Below the pieces are notes generated by a model, which had not been told where the DNA came from, made no database searches, and saw nothing but the letters and a program-made list of their open reading frames with translations. The position numbers and the translations under genes were made by a program. A stretch of 52,184 bases of DNA. It comes from Parvibacter caecicola (GTDB taxonomy: Bacteria > Actinomycetota > Coriobacteriia > Coriobacteriales > Eggerthellaceae). Of this stretch, positions 25,386 to 34,892 are shown in pieces. Numbering within the stretch: position 1 is the first letter of the stretch; every line of letters starts with the position of its first letter. The stretch is taken from the NCBI RefSeq assembly GCF_003725335.1, contig NZ_QIBY01000016.1, positions 1 to 52,184 of the forward strand, given 5' to 3'.

Positions 25386-25615
25386 TTGTCACATCCTCGT
25401 TTTTTGTACATCGATTGTCACGAAAACGAGGATGTGGCAAAAAATCAGAGGAAAAATTGCCATATTCTTCTGTTTCTTGCAGTTTCTTCCAAAAAAACGA
25501 GGATGTGGCAAAAATAAGGCTCCAGAATTGCCACATCCTCGAAAACGTGACACGGGCCGTCAAAAAAACGAGGATATGGCAAACGCGAGGCCAGGAATTG
25601 CCACATCCTCGTTTT
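25386..25615. repeat. Alternating-orientation motif array, 71-bp period
   Basis: The motif AAAACGAGGATGTGGCAA occurs forward at 25423, 25494 and 25565 and inverted (TTGCCACATCCTCG) at 25386, 25457 (decayed), 25528 and 25598. Forward copies are exactly 71 bp apart; inverted copies are 71, 71 and 70 apart. The 16-19-base sequences between motifs differ. From 25203 to 25817 there is no credible gene. Confidence 0.9.
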
Positions 25616-25817
25616 TGCGCCCGATTGCCACCGAGCTGGGTTGTTCGTCGCAGTGGGCCGGTCTGCTGTGGGCGCGCGGTGCCCGCTTCATTACAACCTG
25701 TTCAGGATTGTGGGGATTGGTTGCATCGTCCGTCATCATTTCTCCAAACGGATATGATTTTCATCCTGCCCGAAACGTCGCTGCGTGGGGGCCGAGCAAT
25801 TCGCAAAGGGGAATCAC

Positions 25818-26960
25818 ATGGATGAGACAAACGCCATCGTTCCGGTGGACGGCGAGGTCAGCTACGTGGCCGAAGTGACCGCCGAGGGAGTGCCCATCTT
25901 CGACAGCAAAGAGCTGCAGGGGCTGCGTGTGGTGATGCCCAAGGCTTCCAAGAAAGACCCCGACGCCACCAAGCGCGTGGGGAAGCTGCGCAATTTCGTG
26001 TTCCATCCCAAGGGCAAGCGGCTGGTAGGTTTTCTGGTGAAGCGCCCGGACGTGGCGCTGATGTTCCATCGCAAAGACCTGTTTGTAGGCGTGAATGGCT
26101 TTGACATCGTGGACGGCCGCATCATGGTGCGCGACGCCGACGACGCCACCGACAAGGGGGCGTGCAAGGCGCTGGGGGTTGACCTGGACGAATGCGTGTT
26201 GTGGATTGGGCTGCCGGTGATGTGCGACGACGGCACCGAGTTTGGCCTGGTGGGAAGCGTGGAGTTCAACAGCCGAACCGGCGAGGTGCTTACCCTTGTG
26301 GTGGACGGCGGCATGACCGCCAACGCGCTGCTGGGCACGCGTCGCATTCCCGCCAGCGAGATCAAGGGCTTCCGTTTCGGTATGGGCGCCGCTTTGAACC
26401 AGTATGAGGTGGATGAGGAAGAGGACATCATCCGCGGCGCTATTTTGGTGAACGACTCGGTGAAGCAGCTGGAAACCGAAGGCGGCGTGGCCGATGCCGC
26501 CGGTGCCGCTGCCGCCGTGGTGGCCGATCGCGCCCAAGCAGTGTGGGACTCCGCTAAGCCGATGATGAGCGAGGCGGCCCACGCGGCAGGGGAGGTCGCC
26601 ACCAAGGGCGCTTACGCCACGGGCAAGCAAATCAAGAAGGCCAGCGGCATGTTCGGCGCCTTTAAGGACGAGTACGAGAAGGCCGCCGCCCCCGACGCAG
26701 CTCCGCTTCCCGCGCAGGAAGAAGTGGAGTACGTGTACATGGACGAGGACGGCAACGAAGTGGAGTACGTGGACGAAGACGGCAACCCGGTGCACCCGGA
26801 CGGCACTCCCATCGAGCAGCCGAAGCCGCGGCCCGCTGCCAAGAAGGCCGCAAAAAGCACCTCGGGCAGCGCTGGGCGCGCGGTGGGGGCGCATTTGAAG
26901 AAGGCCGGTGGCATGTTCAGCGCTTTCAAGGAAGAATACGATAAGGCCCGCCATGAGTAA
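25818..26960 (+). CDS. PRC-barrel domain protein
   Basis: 380 residues from ATG 25818 (AAAGGGG upstream). Two PRC-barrel-like domains, about 20-90 (IFDSKELQGLRVVMPK..KRVGKLRNFVFHPKGKRLVGFLV) and 100-190 (DDGTEFGLVGSVEFNSRTGEVLTLVV), are followed by an Ala-rich helix. Two near-identical segments come next, KKASGMFGAFKDEYEKA and KKAGGMFSAFKEEYDKA, separated by an acidic EYVYMDEDGNEVEYVDEDG linker. PRC barrels are small RNA- or protein-binding folds. The repeated helices suggest peripheral membrane or self-association. The stop overlaps the next start by eight bases, so the two are translated together. Confidence 0.85.
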   Translation: MDETNAIVPVDGEVSYVAEVTAEGVPIFDSKELQGLRVVMPKASKKDPDATKRVGKLRNFVFHPKGKRLVGFLVKRPDVALMFHRKDLFVGVNGFDIVDGRIMVRDADDATDKGACKALGVDLDECVLWIGLPVMCDDGTEFGLVGSVEFNSRTGEVLTLVVDGGMTANALLGTRRIPASEIKGFRFGMGAALNQYEVDEEEDIIRGAILVNDSVKQLETEGGVADAAGAAAAVVADRAQAVWDSAKPMMSEAAHAAGEVATKGAYATGKQIKKASGMFGAFKDEYEKAAAPDAAPLPAQEEVEYVYMDEDGNEVEYVDEDGNPVHPDGTPIEQPKPRPAAKKAAKSTSGSAGRAVGAHLKKAGGMFSAFKEEYDKARHE

Positions 26961-27852
26961 TTCCGAACAGCAAAAGCCCGTGACCGGGGAAAACCAGGAC
27001 GCGCCCGCCAGCAGCGGCGCCGCGCCCGCCAACTCCGGCGAAGGCACAACGGCCCCCCAGGGCGCCGGCGCCAAGCCCGCCAACCACTCGCTGCGCAACG
27101 CGCATCCGGTGGAAAAGGTGAAAGAGAAGGCCCACGGCACCTCGGTGGTGCACGGCCATCAGATGAGCACCGCCGACATTTTCAAGCTGTGCGGTCTGGT
27201 GGCATTCTTCGTGCTGATGGGTGTTATCGTGTGGCTGGTGTGGCCCTACATTGGCATGCTGTTCGAGCCCGACGGCCTGGAAAAAGCGCTGGACGAAGTG
27301 CGCGGCAACGGCTTTGTGGGCGTGCTGATGCTGCTGGGGCTGCAGTTCCTGCAAATTGTGGTGGCCTTCATCCCCGGCGAAGCGGTGCAAGTGGCCGCCG
27401 GCGCCCTGTATGGCCCTTGGTTGGGAGCGCTGCTGGTGCTGGTGGGTTGTGTGTTCTCTAGCGCATTCGTGTTTATGCTGGTCAGCAAGTTGGGCGCGCC
27501 GTTCGTGCACGCCATGGTGCCGGCAAAGTACATCGACAAGCTGAGCGCCTTCGAGCAATCCAGCAAATTCGACACCATCGTGTTCATCCTGTTCCTTATC
27601 CCTGGCATGCCCAAAGACGTGTTCACTTACATCGTGCCACTGACGAAAATGCCGCTGGGCAAGTTTTTGGTCATCACCAACGTGGGGCGCATCCCCGGCG
27701 TCATCCTGTCCACCTATGCGGCATCGGGCCTGGTAAACGGCCAGATCATAGAGTCGATTGTCATCTTCGCCATCGCGGCGGCCGTGGCCATTCTCGCCAT
27801 CGTGTTCTCCGAGAAAATCATGAACCGCCTGGGAGACAAACTGGGCAAGTAG
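26953..27852 (+). CDS. TVP38/TMEM64 (VTT domain, DedA-like) membrane protein
   Basis: 299 residues from ATG 26953. A hydrophilic Ala/Pro/Gly N-terminus of about 60 residues is followed by five or six membrane segments. The VTT signature is clear: FIPGEAVQVAAGALYGPWLGALL and the second half-motif FLIPGMPKDVFTYIVPLTKMPLGKFL with its conserved Pro and Gly. VTT proteins are thought to act as lipid scramblases or polyprenyl-phosphate recyclers. It overlaps the PRC-barrel gene by eight bases. The unusually long disordered N-terminus is typical of the low-complexity extensions in this window. Confidence 0.9.
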   Translation: MSNSEQQKPVTGENQDAPASSGAAPANSGEGTTAPQGAGAKPANHSLRNAHPVEKVKEKAHGTSVVHGHQMSTADIFKLCGLVAFFVLMGVIVWLVWPYIGMLFEPDGLEKALDEVRGNGFVGVLMLLGLQFLQIVVAFIPGEAVQVAAGALYGPWLGALLVLVGCVFSSAFVFMLVSKLGAPFVHAMVPAKYIDKLSAFEQSSKFDTIVFILFLIPGMPKDVFTYIVPLTKMPLGKFLVITNVGRIPGVILSTYAASGLVNGQIIESIVIFAIAAAVAILAIVFSEKIMNRLGDKLGK

Positions 27853-27859
27853 CCCCTCA

Positions 27860-27887
27860 TGAGACAAAGGGACGCCCCTAACGTCTC
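27860..27887. repeat. REP-like palindromic unit
   Basis: TGAGAC, aaa, GGGacgCCC, ctaac, GTCTC: the same unit type as each arm of 3208-3271, here as a single copy between two convergent genes, where it may stop transcription. Confidence 0.65.
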
Positions 27888-27935
27888 GCTTCGCTGGTGG
27901 AGGGGCCTATGCGTGGAGGAATTCGCGGACGCTCA

Positions 27936-29501
27936 TCAGTCTTCCTTCGGGCTGCTCCAATTCTCAATAAGCAATAGCAGTTCAGTGCGCTTGCCTACAT
28001 TGGTTTTGCGATAGATGTTCTTCAGGTGGGTCTTCACGGTGCTCGGCTCGATGAACATGGCTCGACCGATGTAATCTGGCGCGCGCCCCAGCATGAGATA
28101 GGGCAGTAGTTCGCGTTCTCGCTTCGTGAGTTTGTAGTAATCGGCTACCGCATTGATACGGAGGGCCATCTCTTGGGGGATCATGTCGACATCGTTTTTT
28201 ATCGCCGCTTCCTCGGCGGCGCGGGCGCGTTCTTCGGACTGCTTTTTCTCCGAGAGCAACCACGTGGCCACTTGTTGGGTAACTAGCACTCCCAGAACAA
28301 GCACTGTCGGGAAGAAAAGCATTTCTTCGGTACTTCCAGCCAGGCGGCCGATGCCGGCGGTGCAATAGAAGGCCGAGGTGCCCAGTTCTAGGCAGCTCAT
28401 GCCGATGCAGAACATACGCATGCGTTGCAAAGACCCTTCTTGGGCATCGGCGATAACCCATATGAGAAAAAATACCATGCGCTGCACAGCGAAGAGGGGA
28501 ATGGCAAAAACGATTAGCAAATAATCAGACGCGAAAGTGCTGAGATAGAGCACGGCAATAACCAAAGGGGGCAGCAACATGGAATAGGAGGCCACGCGTT
28601 CGATGGTGAGAAACTTTCGGGCTTTGCTCACGAAGAATGCGCCCGCCATGATGCCCAGACCCGGCGCCATTTGAAGCGCGATGGTGACGAAGGGGCTGGA
28701 AGACTGAGGGTTGAGCCACTTCATATGTAGTGCGGAAAAGATAAAGGTGTATGCTGCGATGCTTGCTAGAAGGGAGATGGTATGGCCGGAAAGAAACGGG
28801 CGGTAGGCGTCTCCCGGTTCGATTGCGCCCGCCTTCGAATGGCGCGCTGGGCAGCTAGAGACACCGGGGTAGGCGGCATCGTGGGCGAAGGGACGCTGGC
28901 GGCCGGTGGCCTCGTATAAGCACAGACAGCTAAATGCGGGGCACAGCAGTAGCAGTACCAGCGCAGCCTGGGGCGAGAGCAGCCCCAGCGCGATGCGCAA
29001 AACGCCGAAAGTGAATGAAGCGGTAACGAATACCGTCACAGTGACGGTTCTACCCTGGGGAAGGACAAGCTCGGCATACGCGACAAGGAAAAGAGTGTTG
29101 GCCACCCCCAGCAACATCTTCCCTATGGTGATGGTTTCGGCGGTCACCGGCAGGCCGAAAGACGAGATGTAAAGCACGCTTAGCCCCACTGATGCCATGA
29201 GCGCCAGAAATATAAGGCGCGGCGCGTGAGAGATGAAAATCCCTTGCGCGGAAAGACAGGTGGCCACCCCTTTGCTCGACTGCAACCGCCGGTGATAAAT
29301 CAGCGTCAGCACCAAAAGGGGGGCAAGACGGGACACGCCCATGAGCACGGAATCGAACAGCGAATCCTGGTTAGGGAAGGCAATGGCGGTGTAGCGATCG
29401 GTGGAGCGGAATACAAAGCAGAGGGCTAAGCCCAATGAGGCCAAAAGCAAGCCCTCGTCTATGCGCGGCCGCGCAGCGCCTCCGTTGTTCGTCTCTCGCA
29501 T
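27936..29501 (-). CDS. Multi-span LuxR-type transcriptional regulator (cluster I)
   Basis: 521 residues from ATG 29501 (GGAGG six bases upstream; the longer in-frame start has no site). About twelve hydrophobic segments fill residues 15-415, followed by a linker and a LuxR helix-turn-helix at about 455-512 (LTKRERELLPYLMLGRAPDY..IEPSTVKTHLKNIYRKTNVGKRTEL). Membrane-embedded LuxR regulators of this build are abundant in Eggerthellaceae and sit beside molybdoenzyme genes; the dopamine dehydroxylase regulator of Eggerthella lenta is an example. It is divergent from the MopB gene at 29665, which it probably activates when the substrate is sensed. The 163-base intergenic region should hold its operator. 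Confidence 0.9.
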   Translation of the reverse strand: MRETNNGGAARPRIDEGLLLASLGLALCFVFRSTDRYTAIAFPNQDSLFDSVLMGVSRLAPLLVLTLIYHRRLQSSKGVATCLSAQGIFISHAPRLIFLALMASVGLSVLYISSFGLPVTAETITIGKMLLGVANTLFLVAYAELVLPQGRTVTVTVFVTASFTFGVLRIALGLLSPQAALVLLLLCPAFSCLCLYEATGRQRPFAHDAAYPGVSSCPARHSKAGAIEPGDAYRPFLSGHTISLLASIAAYTFIFSALHMKWLNPQSSSPFVTIALQMAPGLGIMAGAFFVSKARKFLTIERVASYSMLLPPLVIAVLYLSTFASDYLLIVFAIPLFAVQRMVFFLIWVIADAQEGSLQRMRMFCIGMSCLELGTSAFYCTAGIGRLAGSTEEMLFFPTVLVLGVLVTQQVATWLLSEKKQSEERARAAEEAAIKNDVDMIPQEMALRINAVADYYKLTKRERELLPYLMLGRAPDYIGRAMFIEPSTVKTHLKNIYRKTNVGKRTELLLLIENWSSPKED

Positions 29502-29664
29502 GGCCCCTCCTTCGCAATTTCCCCCGGAAATAAGTATAGGAAAACGACTCAAATCAAAACTACCTCTATTTGGGGTATTTTCCGGGCGACCGCCTTTTCT
29601 AGGCTGAAAAGCATCCTAGGGCCAAGGGAGGCTCTGGGGATAGACAAGAGAGTTAGGAGGAGGA

Positions 29665-32600
29665 ATGGCACAGCTAAACCTTACCCGCCGCTCGTTTTTG
29701 AAGGCGGCGGCAGCCACAGGAGCTGCTATTGGTCTCACATCGGCTGCCCCATTGACGGCGCTGGCGGAAGACGAGGGGAAGAAGACGGCACCCGAGGACA
29801 TTCAGGTGATTCGTACTGCCTGTCGCGGCTGCGGCAAGTACGAGTGCGGAGTGTTCGTTACCGTGCGCAATGGCGTGGCGGTGAAGATTGAAGGTGACCC
29901 TACGTACCCTGGATCGCTAGGCAACTGCTGCGCGAAGTCGCAGGCATCCCTTCAGGCCTGTTACCACCCCGATCGGCTGTACTATCCCATGAAGCGCACC
30001 ACTCCCAAGGGCGAGGATCCTGGCTGGGTGCGCATCAGCTGGGATGAGGCCTATGAGTTGGGCGTCGGGAAGATGGACGAGTTGAAAGAAAAGTACGGAG
30101 GGGCTTCGATGGCGTTCTTTGGCGGCACGAGCCGTATCTACGCCATGTCGGGCATGTCGGCTATGGCCTATCTGTACGATTCTCCCAACATCGTGTCGCC
30201 AGCCCAGGTGTGCAAGGGCCCTCGCGGATACGTTACTGGTCAAACCGCTGGTCAAGATCTTTACTTCGTGGAAAACGTCTGGCGCCCAAAAACTTTTGTG
30301 CAATGGGGTAGCGGCATTGAGGTTTCAAACTACGACGATGCGGGACGCACGGCAGTGGACAATGCAGCTCGTTCGGAAACCTACATCAACGTTGATGCCC
30401 GCATGAGCAATTTGGCAAAGGAGGCAGATTACTATCTGGGCGTTCGCCCTGGCACCGATGGTGCGCTGGTAATGGCCTGGCTTAAGCTGGCTATGGAGAA
30501 CAATCTGTACCAGGACAACTTTGTTCGTCGCTGGACTGACTGCTCGTTCTTGGTTTGTGAAGAAGTGGAGCCCAGCGGCTGGGAAGAAACTTACGACAAC
30601 GTGGGCTTGGTGGGCATTGTAAAGGCCAAGCGCAACGTGAAGACCATTCTGCTCAAAGAGTCGGACCTGCGTGAAGACGGCGACCCGAAGAAGTTTGTGG
30701 TTTGGGACGAGGCCAACAATCGCTTTACCTACCTGCACGCAGGCACCGGCTGCTGGGAAGGGGAGACCTTTAAGCCGAAGTTCCACGATTGGGACTATGT
30801 AACGGCTGCCAATCTGCAGGATAAATATGATTGGGAGCCGGCTCAGGGGAAGATGGTCAGCAACCCGCGCGAGGGAATAACCGACATGTTCCTGCCCGAC
30901 CAGAGCCCCATGCCCACCGTGGAGGGTTGTGAGGCGCCCACCAAGCCGGCCTTGTGGACCGAGGGCGTAGAGGTGGTTTTGAAAGACGGCCGCACCGTTA
31001 CCTGTCGTACTGTTTGGGAGCATCTCTACGACAACTGCAAGGAGTTCACGCCCGAACGCGCCGAGGAAATTACTGGAGTGAAGGCCGATCTAATCAAGGC
31101 GGCAGGTCTGGAGTATTGCCAGTTGAACGAAGATGGCTATGGCGACAGTGCCATTAATTATGCCGTAACTCACGAACACACCGGCAACGCCATGAAGCTC
31201 ATCCACACCTTCGACGCCTTCGATGCCATCATGGGTCGCACTGATACCCCTGGTGGTCATCGCGGATCCACCCGAACTGCCTCGGTGTTTGAAAACCAGC
31301 ACACGCTGTTGGTGGGACAGTTTTTGCGCGTGGGGACCAAGAACCGCGTCAGCGACCCGGAACAGGCGGCGCGCAAAATCGGTACCGGCAAGTTCCCCCT
31401 GTACCCTAACGCCGATGCCACCGCCGTGTATCAGGCTATGCGAACCGGAGACCCGTACCCCATCAAGGGCGGCCTTACGCAAGCGGGCGGCATGCTCAAC
31501 CAAACCAACCTCCATCTCACGTGGGAAGGCGTGAAGAACCTGGACTTCTACACCAACTGGAACTTGTGGCACGATCCTATTTCCGACTTGGCGGACCTTA
31601 TTTTGCCCGAGGCTCATTGGCTGGAGGTGGAATGCGGACGATGCGCTCAGGGTTCCGGCGGCTATTATGGCGCCCATATCAAGTGCGTTGAAATGCCTGG
31701 CGATGTAAAGTGGGGCATCGACATTGTGGGAGAGTGGTACAAGAAAAACGGCTTGAAGTTTTGGGAGGACCGCGAAGACGGTGGCGATCCGTGGGAGATG
31801 GGCGACTTTCTGCGCTCGAAAGCCATCGCTTCAACGGGGATGGATTGGCAGCAGTTCCGTACCAAGTTCCTGGAGGAGGGTTGGTTTGACGCTCGGCGCT
31901 ATAACCCGGAGGGCTTTGGCACCTGCCGCCGCTATGAAACGGGATGGATGGTTATGCCTTTCCAAGGGCGCCCTGGATTCCGCACCAATACATCGCGCTA
32001 TGAAATCTGGAGCACTGGCTTTGAAAATGCTATGCGCAAGCAGATAAACCAGCTTACCGGCGAGCCGTTCGGTGAGTCCTTCGCGCTGCCTTATTACGTG
32101 GAGAACAAGTCGTCGCCGGCCAGTGATGCTTTCCGCAAGCAGCAGATGAGCAACCCTGACAACCCTAATCGCGAGCTATATGCCGATTACACTCCCGAGA
32201 ACTATCCCTTCATTCTGTCCACCGGTCGCCGCATTCCGGTGTACTTCCACAGCGAACACCGCCAGCTGCCCTGGTGCCGCGAGGTGTGGCCGGTGCCGCG
32301 TCTGGAGGTGAACCCGGCCGATGCCGAGAAGCTGGGGTTGAGCCAGGGCGACTGGGCCTGGATCGAAACGCCTTTCAGCAAGATACGCCAATGCGTGGAC
32401 ATCAACGCCAGCGTAGGTGAAGGTCGCATGAACGCCGAGCACAGCTGGTGGTTCCCTGAGTTGAAACGGGTAGGCAAGGGTTTTGATTTGTCGGGCTGCA
32501 ATTGTCTTGTGGATGCGTGGGCTCAATGCGAGGCCGAGGGCGCACCGCAGCTGCGTGGCTATCTGGTAAACGTTTACAAAGCTACTCCCGAGAACAGCCC

Positions 32601-32715
32601 GTTTGGCAATCCGGTTCCGTGTGATGACGACGGAACCCCCATCATCACCGATGCCTCTGACCCGCGCTTGAAGGAGTGGGCGCAATTGATTACGGAAGGA
32701 AGGGACCAGCTATGA
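29665..32715 (+). CDS. Catechol-dehydroxylase-like molybdopterin oxidoreductase (cluster I)
   Basis: 1016 residues, full length. A Tat signal (TRRSFLKA, residues 7-14, hydrophobic stretch to AALAE-type cleavage near 35) precedes the 4Fe-4S motif CRGCGKYEC (Cys 53, 56, 61) with a fourth Cys at 88 or 89. MopB core elements follow: TSRIYAMSG, VCKGPRG, VQWGSGIEVSNYDD, RPGTDGAL and C-terminal TGRRIPVYFHSEHRQLPWCR. These elements, including the C-terminal block, are those of the E. lenta catechol dehydroxylases (Dadh family), related to pyrogallol transhydroxylase and acetylene hydratase. It probably acts outside the membrane on a phenolic or similar substrate. Which one cannot be told. AGGAGGAGG precedes the ATG, and the stop overlaps the ferredoxin gene by four bases. 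Confidence 0.9.
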   Translation: MAQLNLTRRSFLKAAAATGAAIGLTSAAPLTALAEDEGKKTAPEDIQVIRTACRGCGKYECGVFVTVRNGVAVKIEGDPTYPGSLGNCCAKSQASLQACYHPDRLYYPMKRTTPKGEDPGWVRISWDEAYELGVGKMDELKEKYGGASMAFFGGTSRIYAMSGMSAMAYLYDSPNIVSPAQVCKGPRGYVTGQTAGQDLYFVENVWRPKTFVQWGSGIEVSNYDDAGRTAVDNAARSETYINVDARMSNLAKEADYYLGVRPGTDGALVMAWLKLAMENNLYQDNFVRRWTDCSFLVCEEVEPSGWEETYDNVGLVGIVKAKRNVKTILLKESDLREDGDPKKFVVWDEANNRFTYLHAGTGCWEGETFKPKFHDWDYVTAANLQDKYDWEPAQGKMVSNPREGITDMFLPDQSPMPTVEGCEAPTKPALWTEGVEVVLKDGRTVTCRTVWEHLYDNCKEFTPERAEEITGVKADLIKAAGLEYCQLNEDGYGDSAINYAVTHEHTGNAMKLIHTFDAFDAIMGRTDTPGGHRGSTRTASVFENQHTLLVGQFLRVGTKNRVSDPEQAARKIGTGKFPLYPNADATAVYQAMRTGDPYPIKGGLTQAGGMLNQTNLHLTWEGVKNLDFYTNWNLWHDPISDLADLILPEAHWLEVECGRCAQGSGGYYGAHIKCVEMPGDVKWGIDIVGEWYKKNGLKFWEDREDGGDPWEMGDFLRSKAIASTGMDWQQFRTKFLEEGWFDARRYNPEGFGTCRRYETGWMVMPFQGRPGFRTNTSRYEIWSTGFENAMRKQINQLTGEPFGESFALPYYVENKSSPASDAFRKQQMSNPDNPNRELYADYTPENYPFILSTGRRIPVYFHSEHRQLPWCREVWPVPRLEVNPADAEKLGLSQGDWAWIETPFSKIRQCVDINASVGEGRMNAEHSWWFPELKRVGKGFDLSGCNCLVDAWAQCEAEGAPQLRGYLVNVYKATPENSPFGNPVPCDDDGTPIITDASDPRLKEWAQLITEGRDQL

Positions 32716-33329
32716 CGCAATACGGAATTGTTACTGACCTCAATCGTTGTGTGGGCTGTATGGCCTGCAATACCGCTTGCAAGACCGTAAACGCAGTTCC
32801 TATCGGCAGCTTTTGGAACAAGGTGCTGCGTGTGGGGCCCAATCCCAAGTACGAAGGGGCGAAGTTTCCCGATGTAGAGTGGTACTACCTGCCAGTGCAG
32901 TGCCAGCATTGCGCCAACCCGGCATGCGTGAACGTGTGTCCTACCGAGGCAAGCCACAAATTGGATGATGGCACCGTGCAGGTGGACAAGGAGAAGTGCA
33001 TCGGTTGCCAATTTTGCGCCATGGCTTGCCCATATAACGTTCGCTATCTGAACGAGGAAGAGCGGGTTGTGGAGAAGTGCACCCTTTGTGAGCAGCAAAC
33101 GGCCCAAGGTGCGCTTCCGCAGTGCGTCAGCCAGTGCGTGGGGCTGGCGAAGTGGTTCGGCGATTTGGATCAGGCGGATTGGTCCGATTTCCGTGGCGGT
33201 GGCAACTTCTTGTTCGGCGACGCTGTTAGGGATTATGCCGAAAGCGATGTACACCATCTGCCCGATGTGGGCAACAGTCCTAGTTTTGCGTACATCCTGC
33301 GCAATAAGGCCTGGCAGGGTGAAGGTTGA
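32712..33329 (+). CDS. Four-cluster ferredoxin subunit (DmsB-like, cluster I)
   Basis: 205 residues from ATG 32712, inside the MopB stop (ATGA). Four Cys groups for 4Fe-4S clusters are present: CVGCMACNTACK, CQHCANPACVNVCP, CIGCQFCAMACPYNVRYL and CTLCEQQ..CVSQCV. It carries electrons to the MopB active site. No membrane anchor gene follows directly. The nearest NrfD is 520 bases downstream behind a non-coding repeat region, so either that protein or a shared anchor serves this pair. Confidence 0.95.
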   Translation: MTQYGIVTDLNRCVGCMACNTACKTVNAVPIGSFWNKVLRVGPNPKYEGAKFPDVEWYYLPVQCQHCANPACVNVCPTEASHKLDDGTVQVDKEKCIGCQFCAMACPYNVRYLNEEERVVEKCTLCEQQTAQGALPQCVSQCVGLAKWFGDLDQADWSDFRGGGNFLFGDAVRDYAESDVHHLPDVGNSPSFAYILRNKAWQGEG

Positions 33330-33379
33330 GATTAAGGCCAAGGAAAAGTTGTAGAGGCGCGTAACGTTTTCGCCCCCGC

Positions 33380-33615
33380 TATCAAAGTTGCCGAAGTGAG
33401 CGTTGTGCACGTTTTGGCGGCTTTGGTACGCCGGGGGCGCGTTTGCGCTTGGGCTGCTGAACAGGAACGGCTGTGAACTGGAGAAACGTAAAAGCAACAA
33501 AGCTTGATTTCTCTGCGAAGGGGCTTGTGTTACCAAAGTCCCTAAAATGGGGCGGATTTCGTTACCAAAGTTGTAAAAACGCGTAAGCCGCCGATCGATT
33601 ATTCGACTTTGGTAA
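33380..33615. repeat. Degenerate TTACCAAAGT motif array
   Basis: GTTACCAAAGT at 33529 and 33561 (32 apart), inverted ACTTTGGTAA at 33606, and an outer inverted pair TATCAAAGTTGCC (33380) with GGCGGCTTTGGTA (33417). The first forward copy matches the array at 36327-36438 at 15 of 19 positions. From 33330 to 33851 no gene is seen. Confidence 0.65.
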
Positions 33616-33774
33616 GGCGCAGGTGCGGGAATCATGGCGGGCGCGGGCGCAGTGGTGGCCGATCGGCGCGGCGTGCGTGGGGCCGCGCGGGTCGGCTCGT
33701 CAGGGGGTGCAGGGCGTTGTTGGCAAGGCGGCACTTGTGTTTGGCAGGGCTCCTCGCTACCATGGAACGCAACT

Positions 33775-33792
33775 TGTCCTAGGCTAAGTTGA
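33775..33792 (+). promoter_or_regulatory. CCTAGG element upstream of the solitary NrfD gene
   Basis: TGTCCTAGGCTAAGTTGA, 17 of 18 bases identical to the element at 37899-37916 upstream of the dms-like operon. Confidence 0.45.
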
Positions 33793-33851
33793 AAAGGCGT
33801 CCCTGGGACGGCGCATGGCGAAGGCGGCAGACGGAGAGGGGGAGGTGCGGC

Positions 33852-34832
33852 GTGATTGGCGAACTTGCCACCTGGTACCTGTTCCTGGCCGGCGCCGGCG
33901 CCGGTGCGCTGCTGGTGACCGCCGTATTGGAAGCTCTTACTCCCTTTGAAGTGCGCTGTTGCGAAGCGGTGGGGCCTGCAGACGCCGCAGTGCGCAACGG
34001 CTTCGCGCGAATCGCCTCCCGCGTTGCCATGCCGGCGGCACCCCGCGCCCCCTTCCCGCAGTTCTTCGGCCCCGCATACGGTGTGGGGCTCATTGCCGTG
34101 GTGGTGGGTGCCCTGTGCCTGCTGGCCGACCTGGGCCGCCCCGACCGCCTACTGCGGCTGCTGTTCGCCCCCACCCTATCGTTCATCTCGGTAGGGGTGT
34201 GGCTGCTGATGGCTCTCGGCCTGTGCGCGGGCCTGCTGTGCGCCATCTGGTGCTACGGCGCCAGTCACCTGCCCCGCGGCCTGGTGGCAGCGGCCCGCAC
34301 CGGCTGCGCTCTCTGCGCCGTGGCGGTGATGACCTACACCGGCCTTCTGCTGGCCAGCATGCAAGCGGTCCCCTTCTGGCACAGCGCGTGGCTGCCACTG
34401 CTGTTCATCGCGTCCGACATCTCCACCGGCATCGGCCTGGTGGTGGCCGCTGTGGTGCTGTGCGGCGACGGCCCCTTCCGCACCACCCTGCTGCGCATCA
34501 AGCAGTGGGACGCGCTGGCCATCGCCATCGAGGCGGCCTGCCTCATTCTTTTGCTGCTATCTGCGTATTTCCAGGGTACTACGGCGCGCGAGTCTGCCAC
34601 AATGTTGCTCAGTGGAAGCGTTGCCCCGCAATTTTGGATCATGGTGGTGGCTACGGGCCTGGTGTTCCCGTTTCTGGCCGAACGCCTCGGGCGCCTTGGC
34701 AGCCAGCGCATGATGCTCTCGGTGTCAGCGGCTCTGCTCATCAGCTGCTTTTTCCTGCGCTGGTGTGTTGTGCAAGTGGGAATGGCCCCCGACGTGGCGG
34801 CAGCCGTGATGGTTGCGCTGGGGGCGGGCTAG
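33852..34832 (+). CDS. Solitary NrfD/PsrC-type membrane quinol protein
   Basis: 326 residues from GTG 33852 (GGGGGAGG six bases upstream; a longer frame to 33789 lacks a site). Eight or nine hydrophobic segments. The NrfD pattern is clear: IGELATWYLFLAGAGAGALL at the start, LLADLGRPDRLLRLLFAPTLSFISVGVWLLM near 85-115 and SDISTGIGLV near 195. NrfD proteins exchange electrons between the quinone pool and a ferredoxin subunit. No ferredoxin or catalytic gene follows, so it may serve cluster I upstream. It is followed by a GntR regulator and an SPFH protein in tight succession. Confidence 0.85.
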   Translation: MIGELATWYLFLAGAGAGALLVTAVLEALTPFEVRCCEAVGPADAAVRNGFARIASRVAMPAAPRAPFPQFFGPAYGVGLIAVVVGALCLLADLGRPDRLLRLLFAPTLSFISVGVWLLMALGLCAGLLCAIWCYGASHLPRGLVAAARTGCALCAVAVMTYTGLLLASMQAVPFWHSAWLPLLFIASDISTGIGLVVAAVVLCGDGPFRTTLLRIKQWDALAIAIEAACLILLLLSAYFQGTTARESATMLLSGSVAPQFWIMVVATGLVFPFLAERLGRLGSQRMMLSVSAALLISCFFLRWCVVQVGMAPDVAAAVMVALGAG

Positions 34833-34892
34833 ATGGCGGCCGCGGCGGCAGCGCGGCGCCGCACGAGTGGTGCGAAGGAGGTGCCGGCGCGC

